Positions 1 to 5,832 of a stretch of 8,983 bases of DNA are shown piece after piece. A program made the position numbers and the translations under genes. The notes beneath the pieces are model-generated. The model was not told the DNA's origin. It did no database searches and saw only the letters and a list, made by a program, of their open reading frames with translations. The DNA is taken from NCBI GenBank assembly GCA_011524845.1, contig WTJL01000125.1, positions 1 to 8,983 of the forward strand, written 5' to 3'. The DNA is from Flavobacteriales bacterium. Lineage in GTDB: Bacteria; Bacteroidota; Bacteroidia; Flavobacteriales_D; Sanyastnellaceae. How positions within the stretch are numbered: position 1 is the first letter of the stretch; each line of letters opens with the position of its first letter.

Positions 1-1457
1 CCAAGGAAGCCGGAGAAATTGCCGGCCTCGAGGTGAAGCGCATCATCAACGAGCCAACAGCCGCGGCTTTGGCATACGGTTTGGACAAAAAGTCCACCGA
101 CCAGAAAATCGTGGTCTTTGACTTGGGCGGTGGCACGCACGACGTGAGCATCCTCGAACTCGGTGACGGCGTCTTCGAGGTGCTTTCCACCGACGGCGAC
201 ACGCACTTGGGCGGCGACGACTTCGACCAAGCCATCATTGAGTGGCTCGTGGACGAGTTCAAGAGCGAGAACAGCGGACTTGACCTCAGCAAGGACCCCA
301 TGGCCCTTCAGCGCCTGAAGGAAGCTGCCGAGAAGTCGAAGATCGAGCTCTCCAGCACCACCAGCTCTGAGATCAACCTTCCCTACATCATGCCCGTGGA
401 CGGCGTGCCCAAGCACTTGGTGCGCAGCCTGACCCGCGCGAAGTTTGAGCAGTTGGTCGACAGCCTCGTGAAGCGCTCCATCGAGCCTTGCATGAGCGCC
501 TTGAAGGCCGCCGGCCTCGACAAGGGAGACATCGACGAGGTGATCCTCGTGGGTGGCTCGACCCGTATTCCTGCCGTGCAGGACGCGGTAAAAGCGTACT
601 TCGGCAAGGAGCCTTCGAAGGGTGTGAACCCCGACGAGGTGGTGGCCGTGGGTGCCGCCATCCAGGGCGGTGTCTTGACCGGCGACGTGAAAGACGTCCT
701 CCTCTTGGACGTGACGCCTTTGTCCCTCGGCATCGAAACCATGGGCGGCGTGTTCACCAAGCTCATCGACGCCAACACGACCATCCCCACCAAGAAGTCG
801 GAAACGTTCTCTACGGCGAGCGACAACCAGCCCAGCGTGGAAATCCACGTGCTCCAGGGCGAGCGTGCGATGGCTGCGGACAACAAAACGATTGGCCGCT
901 TCCACCTCGCCGACATCCCTCCCGCTCCGCGCGGTGTGCCTCAAATTGAGGTGACGTTTGACATTGACGCCAACGGCATCATCAACGTAGGCGCCAAAGA
1001 CAAGGCGACCGGCAAGGAGCAGAGCATCAAGATCGAAGCGTCCAGCGGACTCAGCGAAGACGAAATCGCGCGCATGAAGGCGGACGCGGAAGCCAACGCC
1101 GATGCGGATGCCCAAGCGAAGGAACGCGCGGACGTGTTGAACCAGGCCGACGGTTTGGTCTTCCAAACAGAGAAGCAGCTCAAGGAGTTTGGCGACAAGA
1201 TTCCCGAGGACAAGATGGCGCCCATCAACGAAGCCCTCGAGAACCTCAAGAAGGCGCACGGTGCGCAAGACGTGGACGGATGCAAGTCCGGAATTGAAGC
1301 GTTGAACACCGCCTTCCAAGCCGCGAGCCAAGAGATGTACGCAGCCCAACAAGCTGCGGGTGGAGCGGACGCCGGTGCCGCCGGAGATGCGAGTGCATCT
1401 GCGGACGGCGATGCCGAAGTCACCGATGTGGATTTTGAAGAAGTGAAGGAGGGTTAA
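1..1457 (+). CDS. dnaK: Molecular chaperone DnaK (Hsp70), 5'-truncated by window edge
   Basis: ATP-dependent cytosolic Hsp70 chaperone that binds exposed hydrophobic peptides with DnaJ and GrpE. The reading frame is open from base 3, so the start lies upstream; 484 residues are visible of a family norm near 640. The true frame begins KEAGEIAGLEVKR, so the GTG at 33 is an internal Val. Landmarks in visible-residue numbering: INEPTAAALAYG (about 15-26), the phosphate loop DLGGGTHD (40-47), GDTHLGGDDFD (65-75), ILVGGSTRIP (181-190), the interdomain linker DVKDVLLLDV (228-237), the beta substrate-binding domain to about 350, then the helical lid and an Ala/Gly/Asp-rich tail ending in DVDFEEVKEG, a typical DnaK C-terminus. 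The motif usually reads GGGTFD; here the Phe is His (codon 138-140). No dnaJ or grpE follows; a terminator closes the gene 20 bases after the stop. Identity is certain from direct motif matches; the Bacteroidota-like flavour is judged from memory of the family. Confidence 0.98.
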   Translation, partial: KEAGEIAGLEVKRIINEPTAAALAYGLDKKSTDQKIVVFDLGGGTHDVSILELGDGVFEVLSTDGDTHLGGDDFDQAIIEWLVDEFKSENSGLDLSKDPMALQRLKEAAEKSKIELSSTTSSEINLPYIMPVDGVPKHLVRSLTRAKFEQLVDSLVKRSIEPCMSALKAAGLDKGDIDEVILVGGSTRIPAVQDAVKAYFGKEPSKGVNPDEVVAVGAAIQGGVLTGDVKDVLLLDVTPLSLGIETMGGVFTKLIDANTTIPTKKSETFSTASDNQPSVEIHVLQGERAMAADNKTIGRFHLADIPPAPRGVPQIEVTFDIDANGIINVGAKDKATGKEQSIKIEASSGLSEDEIARMKADAEANADADAQAKERADVLNQADGLVFQTEKQLKEFGDKIPEDKMAPINEALENLKKAHGAQDVDGCKSGIEALNTAFQAASQEMYAAQQAAGGADAGAAGDASASADGDAEVTDVDFEEVKEG

Positions 1458-1477
1458 GTTTCCCTTCCTGTGAACCG

Positions 1478-1508
1478 AAAGGCCCCGCCACGTGCGGGGC
1501 CTTTTTTT
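1478..1508 (+). terminator. Rho-independent terminator of dnaK
   Basis: A perfect 11-bp stem, AAAGGCCCCGC (1478-1488) with GCGGGGCCTTT (1494-1504), encloses a 5-nt loop CACGT and runs into a tract of seven T (1502-1508). It lies 20 bases after the dnaK stop. It separates dnaK from the downstream operon and overlaps the upstream extension of the next open frame, which argues against a start at 1470 for that gene. Confidence 0.95.
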
Positions 1509-1544
1509 GTGCCCACCGTGAACTGCGTGCCAAGACACGTGTTC

Positions 1545-1556
1545 CACCTTTGCACC
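1545..1556 (+). promoter_or_regulatory. Putative Bacteroidota-type -7 promoter element for the RND operon
   Basis: CACCTTTGCACC matches the TTTG core of the Bacteroidota -7 box (TAnnTTTG, with C for the first T) and sits after the dnaK terminator, where a new promoter is needed. The ten bases ACCTTTGCAC recur in front of the TonB receptor gene. A -33 box is not evident. TTTG ends only 4 bases before the ATG at 1557, so transcription would start at or within a few bases of the start codon. The assignment is an inference from motif and position. Confidence 0.55.
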
Positions 1557-3833
1557 ATGAGCGACCCCAACCTCGACCGACTCCCTCCTGCTTGGCGGCG
1601 CAACGCCTGGGCCATGCTGGCCGTGCTCGCGGCCACCTCAGGTTGGATGGCGTGGCAAGCGCTTGGGCTGGAATTCAACTACGACTTCGAGCAGTTCTTC
1701 CCGGCAGACCATCCTGAAACCACCTTCTACAGGGAATTCAGGGAGACGTTTGGAAGCGACAACGACTTCCTGATTGTTGGATTCGAAGGGGACAGCTTGA
1801 CCGCCGACTTTCTGGCTGAGGTCGATGCCGAAGTCGATGCCCTCCGCGCCCTTCCGGGTGTGGAAACCGTGCAGTCTCCCACCCGTCTCAAACTTCCCGT
1901 GCGTGACCCGCTGAGTGGCATGGCCTTTCAGCGCCCCTTGCTCTCGTGGGACAACGACAGCACCCTGGCCAAAGACGTGACACGTTTGCGTCAACGGGAC
2001 GACGTGATGGGCACGTTTGTGAGTCCAAGCGGACGGGCCGTGGCACTCACCCTCGAGCACACCGATGGACTGAGCAAGGCCGGATGCGACAGTTTGGCGG
2101 CAGCGGTGGCGGCGTGGGAGAACGACGTGCACGAATCCAAATCGTCCATCCTTGATGTGCACGTGTCGGGACGCGCCGTGGCCCAAGCCTACTACGTGGG
2201 CGTCATGGAGCGCGAAGTGGCGTGGTTTGTAAGCGTCGGCATTGTGCTGCTGGTGGCGTTTTTGTGGTTTGCGTTCCGCACCGTTTGGGGCGTGATGGTG
2301 CCGTTGACGGTGGTCCTGATGAGTGGCCTTTGGACACTTGGCATCATGGTCGCTACAGGCAAAGCCGTGGATGTCATGACCGTCGTTCTGCCCACCATCC
2401 TGTTCGTCGTGGGCATCTCTGACGTGGTGCATGTCTTGACGAGGTATTACGACGAGCGACGGGCCGATGCGACGCACCAAACGGCCATGCAACGCGCCTT
2501 CCGGGAGGTGGGACTGGCCACCTTTTTGACCTCGTTGACGACGGCCCTGGGATTTTTGACGTTGCTCACCAGTTCCATTGGTCCGGTTCACGACTTTGGT
2601 GTGTACGCGGCCGTAGGGGTCGGCGTGGCCTACGTGCTTGCGTTCACCCTGCTCCCGAGCGTCATGGTCTTGGCCCCTCCGCCCGTCATCTCCAAAAGTG
2701 GCACCGGCGTCTTTTGGAATGGAGCCTTGCACAAGGCCTTGCGATGGACCCTTCGCCACAAAGGCATGTTGGCGGTGGCTTGGGTGGGCATCGCAGGCGC
2801 TTCCGTCGTCTTGGGAAGTGCGTTGCGCGTGGACAACAAATTGATTGAAGACCTCCGGGACGACGATCCCTTCCGCAAGCAGTTTGTCTTCTTCGAACGG
2901 GAATTTGCAGGCGTACGTCCCTTCGAATTGTCCGTCACGCTTCCTGACGCCGCCGACAGTCCTGCCTCGTTGCAAGCCCTGGATGCTTTGGAACAACACC
3001 TCAAGGCCGACTACGGCGTCGGTGCCTTGGTGGGGCCTGCAACGGCGGTTCGAATGGCACACCGCGGGTACATGGGCGATCGCGAGGCATTCTACGCCAT
3101 TCCAAAAGACGACCGCACCCTCGGCAAAGTCCTTCGCTTGATGAAGCGCTCGGGACAGTGGAACATGCTCGTGGCAGAGGACGGCCAAAGTGTGCGTGTG
3201 TTTGGCAAGGTGGAAGACACCGGCTCGCAGGCGATTCAAGTCAAAAACGACAAACTGGACGCGTGGTGCAAAGAGAACATGCCCGAAGGAAGCTCGTGGA
3301 AGGTGACGGGAACGGCACATTTGGTCGACGTCAACAACGCCTCGCTGGCCTCGGACATGGTGGGCGGATTGGGACTGGCCTTGGTGGCGGTGGCCATCAT
3401 CGCAGGCCTGCTCTTCCGGAGTGGCGCCATGGTCGTGCTCTGCCTCATCACCAACCTCCTCCCCTTGGCCATGATTGCAGCCGTGATGGTGCTGATGGAC
3501 GTGGACTTGAAAGTGACCTCGGGCATCATCTTTACGGTGGCGTTTGGCATTGCGGTGGACGACACGATTCACTTCTTGAGCAAGCTGAGGCTTCAATTGA
3601 GCCAAGGCCGAACCTTGCCCGTCGCGGTCAAACGCAGCTTCCTCGCCACTGGCAAGGCCATCGTGGTCACGAGTCTCATTTTGTGTGGCGGATTTCTGAC
3701 GCTGACCTCGTCGTCGTTCCTCGGCACGTTCCACATCGGATTCCTGATCAGCTTGACTCTGCTGTTTGCCGTTGTGGCGGATTTGACCTTCCTGCCATGG
3801 ATGGTCCTTCGTTGGTTTAAGGCGAAGGTTTGA
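1557..3833 (+). CDS. RND-superfamily (MMPL/Patched-like) 12-TM inner-membrane transporter
   Basis: Predicted proton-driven exporter in the inner membrane, 758 residues, of the single-polypeptide MMPL/HAE2-like kind. It has the duplicated RND layout: TM1 (about 16-36), a large periplasmic domain (37-220), TM2-6 (221-373), TM7 (401-421), a second periplasmic domain (422-601), then TM8-12 (602-746). The TM4 and TM10 charged motifs are present in both halves: GISDVVHVL with Asp289 and His292, and GIAVDDTIHFL with Asp668/Asp669 and His672. Such residues carry the proton relay in RND proteins. At under 800 residues it is shorter than AcrB-type pumps (above 1000), which fits lipid or hydrophobe transporters rather than tripartite drug pumps, and no adaptor or TolC-like gene is adjacent. 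The ATG at 1557 is chosen because an upstream in-frame GTG (1470) lies in the dnaK terminator region, and the next Met (residue 20) would cut into TM1. First gene of an apparent operon, 13 nt before the asparaginase gene. The substrate cannot be read from the sequence. Confidence 0.88.
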   Translation: MSDPNLDRLPPAWRRNAWAMLAVLAATSGWMAWQALGLEFNYDFEQFFPADHPETTFYREFRETFGSDNDFLIVGFEGDSLTADFLAEVDAEVDALRALPGVETVQSPTRLKLPVRDPLSGMAFQRPLLSWDNDSTLAKDVTRLRQRDDVMGTFVSPSGRAVALTLEHTDGLSKAGCDSLAAAVAAWENDVHESKSSILDVHVSGRAVAQAYYVGVMEREVAWFVSVGIVLLVAFLWFAFRTVWGVMVPLTVVLMSGLWTLGIMVATGKAVDVMTVVLPTILFVVGISDVVHVLTRYYDERRADATHQTAMQRAFREVGLATFLTSLTTALGFLTLLTSSIGPVHDFGVYAAVGVGVAYVLAFTLLPSVMVLAPPPVISKSGTGVFWNGALHKALRWTLRHKGMLAVAWVGIAGASVVLGSALRVDNKLIEDLRDDDPFRKQFVFFEREFAGVRPFELSVTLPDAADSPASLQALDALEQHLKADYGVGALVGPATAVRMAHRGYMGDREAFYAIPKDDRTLGKVLRLMKRSGQWNMLVAEDGQSVRVFGKVEDTGSQAIQVKNDKLDAWCKENMPEGSSWKVTGTAHLVDVNNASLASDMVGGLGLALVAVAIIAGLLFRSGAMVVLCLITNLLPLAMIAAVMVLMDVDLKVTSGIIFTVAFGIAVDDTIHFLSKLRLQLSQGRTLPVAVKRSFLATGKAIVVTSLILCGGFLTLTSSSFLGTFHIGFLISLTLLFAVVADLTFLPWMVLRWFKAKV

Positions 3834-3846
3834 CGAACTTCCCGGC

Positions 3847-4842
3847 ATGGGACATTCTTCTCGCCGTGCCTTCCTTCAAAAACTGATCGCCACGGGCGGC
3901 ACCTTGGGGCTCTCCCCATGGACCCTCCAGTCCATGCTCACCCAACAGCCAAGCCCTTCGGGACTTCGTTCTGGTGAACCTGGCAGCGCCACCATGCTGT
4001 CCACGTGGAACCACGGCATGGAAGCGAATGCAGCCGGTTTCTTTGCCCTTCAACAAGGGGGAAACGCCATGGACATGATTGAGGCGGGCGCGCGCATTGT
4101 GGAGGCAGATGCCACAGGATTGAGCGTGGGCATCGGAGGATTGCCTGACCGGGACGGACACGTCACCCTCGATGCGTGCTGCATGGACCACACGGGCAAC
4201 GCAGGTTCTGTCTGCTTTGTGCAGGGAGTGCTGCACCCCCTTTCTCTGGCACGCAAGGTCATGGAGGACACCCCTCACGTGATGCTGGCTGGCGCCGGAG
4301 CGGAACAATATGCCCGCGAACTCGGCATTGATGAGGTGGAGCTGTTGACAGACACCTCGCGTCGTGCTTGGGAAGAATGGCGCAAGACTTCCAATTACAA
4401 GCCCGTCATCAACATTGAAAATCACGACACTATTGGGCTGCTCGCACTGGATGACCAAGGCCGTCTGGCAGGTGGATGCACCACGAGTGGGCTGGCCTAC
4501 AAAATGCATGGGCGCGTCGGAGACAGCCCCATCCTCGGCGCCGGGTTGTTTGTGGATGCCGAAATCGGTGGCGCCACGGCCACGGGACTGGGTGAAGCGG
4601 TGATGAAGACCGTGGGGTCGTTTTTGGTTGTGGAACTCATGCGCGGTGGCCGTTCCCCGCAAGAAGCATGCGAAGAGGCGGTGCTCCGCATCATGGACCG
4701 CATGCCGACCGACGATTTGCAGGTGGGCTACTTGGCCCTGTCGCGAGAGGGTGACATTGGTGGACATGCCATTCACGGTGGCTTCAACTACGCGCACACC
4801 ACCGCCGAGGGCGGAAGGTTGATCGACGCGTCCAACGGCTGA
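3847..4842 (+). CDS. N4-(beta-N-acetylglucosaminyl)-L-asparaginase (glycosylasparaginase), Tat-exported
   Basis: Ntn-hydrolase that splits the GlcNAc-Asn amide bond, a late step in breaking down N-linked glycopeptides; 331 residues. It aligns, from memory, with the Flavobacterium (Elizabethkingia) meningosepticum enzyme at a constant offset of +43 across the core: LSTW with Trp54 (W11), the self-cleavage site HDTIG with Asp194/Thr195 (D151/T152), CTTSG with Thr213 (T170), HGRVGDSP with Arg223 and Asp226 (R180, D183), and ATATG with Thr246/Gly247 (T203, G204). All nucleophile and substrate-binding residues are thus kept, and it should mature into alpha and beta chains by cleavage between 194 and 195. 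The N-terminus carries a twin-arginine signal, SSRRAFLQKL, followed by a weakly hydrophobic stretch to about residue 30, which suggests export of a folded protein to the periplasm. Second operon gene, 13 nt after the transporter and 7 nt before the prenyltransferase. No Shine-Dalgarno sequence is obvious. Activity on other beta-aspartyl compounds cannot be excluded. Confidence 0.93.
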   Translation: MGHSSRRAFLQKLIATGGTLGLSPWTLQSMLTQQPSPSGLRSGEPGSATMLSTWNHGMEANAAGFFALQQGGNAMDMIEAGARIVEADATGLSVGIGGLPDRDGHVTLDACCMDHTGNAGSVCFVQGVLHPLSLARKVMEDTPHVMLAGAGAEQYARELGIDEVELLTDTSRRAWEEWRKTSNYKPVINIENHDTIGLLALDDQGRLAGGCTTSGLAYKMHGRVGDSPILGAGLFVDAEIGGATATGLGEAVMKTVGSFLVVELMRGGRSPQEACEEAVLRIMDRMPTDDLQVGYLALSREGDIGGHAIHGGFNYAHTTAEGGRLIDASNG

Positions 4843-4849
4843 GCTCAAG

Positions 4850-5710
4850 ATGACCGTCCTGGCCTCTTCCTCCTTTTTCCAATGGTGGCGTTTGACACGT
4901 CCTTGGAATGTGCTGGCCATGGGGCTCATGGTGGGAACCGTCATGCATTGGCAAGGCGTGGAGTTGCGCGGGTTGTTGCACCTCGGACGGGTCGGCTGGC
5001 TGTTGGTGCCCATGCTCGTGGGGGCAGGTGGCAATTTGATCAACGACTATTTCGACGTTCGAGAAGACCGAATCAACAAGCCCGACAAGGCCCTTGTGGG
5101 CCGAACCGTCAAGCGAAGGGTCGTGATGGTGACCCATTGGGGCTTCACCGTGGCGGCTTTGGTCTGGAGTGCATGGCTGTCGTCGTCGGTCGCGTCCCTG
5201 TGGCCTTTCGTGATGACGGCCTCGTTTGCCGTGGTGTTGTCCCTCTACTCTCCCTTGCTCAAAGGCAGGGGCGCATGGGGAAATGTCGCCATTTCCATGT
5301 GCGTGGCAGGATTGGTGGTTTGGGGTGGGCTCGCATCGGCCCATTCAGATTCAGGTTTTCTTCCTTCCTCTTTGACATGGGCCATGGCGGGCGTTCTGGG
5401 CGGACTCAACCTCCTTCGGGAATGGGTGAAAGATGTCCAAGACATGGAGGGTGACCGAGCCGCGCGCCATCGCACCTTGGCCCTCAGACTCTCCGCCTCT
5501 CAGAACCGTTGGGGGTTGGTTTTGGGGTGCGTTGTCGGAATGGCATCGACGCTGGGCTGGCTGGTCCTCGCCGACCGACCCCTGTGGGCGATGGCGCTGA
5601 GTGGATGCACGGGGTTGGTGTGCGTGTGGCGTGCGTGGTCCGAGAACCCGCGAAGCCTTTCCGCCTGGATCAAGGTGTGGATGGGCAGCCTCTTCCTCGC
5701 TCTGATGTAA
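4850..5710 (+). CDS. UbiA-family membrane prenyltransferase
   Basis: Integral inner-membrane enzyme expected to transfer a polyprenyl group from its diphosphate to an acceptor; 286 residues, the usual UbiA length. The first Asp-rich motif is complete at 65-78: NDYFDVREDRINKP with Asp66, Asp69 and Asp73, which in the family bind Mg2+-diphosphate. The second motif lies at about 194-202 (KDVQDMEGD, with Asp195, Asp198, Asp202). Hydrophobic segments occur at roughly 20-37, 46-64, 94-111, 118-136, 146-163, 175-190, 220-240, 246-261 and 272-286, matching the nine-helix fold. Bacteroidota relatives are often annotated as geranylgeranylglycerol-phosphate geranylgeranyltransferase (ether-lipid type), while other members make menaquinone, heme O or chlorophyll. 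The acceptor cannot be settled here, although heme O synthase seems unlikely without cytochrome oxidase genes nearby. Last gene of the apparent operon, starting 7 nt after the asparaginase stop. An overlapping +1 frame through its 3' end belongs to no separate gene. Confidence 0.9.
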   Translation: MTVLASSSFFQWWRLTRPWNVLAMGLMVGTVMHWQGVELRGLLHLGRVGWLLVPMLVGAGGNLINDYFDVREDRINKPDKALVGRTVKRRVVMVTHWGFTVAALVWSAWLSSSVASLWPFVMTASFAVVLSLYSPLLKGRGAWGNVAISMCVAGLVVWGGLASAHSDSGFLPSSLTWAMAGVLGGLNLLREWVKDVQDMEGDRAARHRTLALRLSASQNRWGLVLGCVVGMASTLGWLVLADRPLWAMALSGCTGLVCVWRAWSENPRSLSAWIKVWMGSLFLALM

Positions 5711-5758
5711 GCGTCCCACATCTTGGGGATCGGCCTTTCTGTGGTGGACCCAAAGGAA

Positions 5759-5778
5759 TGTTAAGAGAATCCTTAACA
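5759..5778. repeat. Perfect 7-bp inverted repeat, possible operator, upstream of the TonB receptor gene
   Basis: TGTTAAG (5759-5765) and CTTAACA (5772-5778) are exact reverse complements separated by 6 bases (AGAATC). The stem is AT-rich and no T tract follows, so it is a poor terminator. It lies 31 bases upstream of the putative -7 box of the receptor gene, where an operator or activator site could sit. AAGGA (5753-5757) and TCCTT (5770-5774) could form a competing smaller hairpin. The sequence TCCTTAACA (5770-5778) recurs at 8962-8970. The binding factor is unknown. Confidence 0.5.
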
Positions 5779-5783
5779 CCGGG

Positions 5784-5817
5784 TTTACAGTCCCGCCTCA
5801 GCTCCCTTGGACCTTTG
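5784..5817 (+). promoter_or_regulatory. Putative Bacteroidota-type promoter of the TonB receptor gene
   Basis: GACCTTTG (5810-5817) resembles the -7 box TAnnTTTG and belongs to the ten bases ACCTTTGCAC (5811-5820) also found before the RND gene. TTTA at 5784-5787 could be a degenerate -33 box (TTTG-like), with a 22-base spacer, slightly longer than the usual 19-21. Transcription would start near 5821-5825, leaving a leader of only about 8-12 bases before the ATG at 5833. GGAG at 5828-5831 is too close to the start to be a standard Shine-Dalgarno sequence. Confidence 0.5.
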
Positions 5818-5832
5818 CACAAAATCTGGAGC

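Noticed and set aside
33..35. GTG at 33 as the start of a short DnaK
   Set aside because: The frame is open to the window edge and the upstream codons read KEAGEIAGLE, standard DnaK sequence. The gene is simply cut by the window.
1470..1556. GTG start at 1470 giving a 29-residue N-terminal extension of the RND protein
   Set aside because: The extension is encoded by the dnaK terminator hairpin and the following promoter-like box. The ATG at 1557 gives a normal N-terminus before TM1.
1638..3848. 736-codon open frame on the reverse strand spanning the whole RND gene
   Set aside because: Rich in His, Gln, Arg and Gly with no recognisable domain, and lying opposite a gene with clear TM and RND motifs. 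It is an effect of GC-rich codon bias.
3817..5043. 408-codon reverse-strand open frame over the asparaginase gene
   Set aside because: No domain or motif, and it covers a gene whose catalytic residues are all in place on the + strand.
5753..5778. Hairpin after the prenyltransferase gene as a Rho-independent terminator
   Set aside because: The stem is AT-rich and no T tract follows, so intrinsic termination is unlikely. The end of the operon transcript remains unassigned.
5509..5832. 108-codon upstream extension of the receptor frame
   Set aside because: It overlaps the prenyltransferase gene out of frame and would bury the signal peptide. The ATG at 5833 starts the signal peptide directly.
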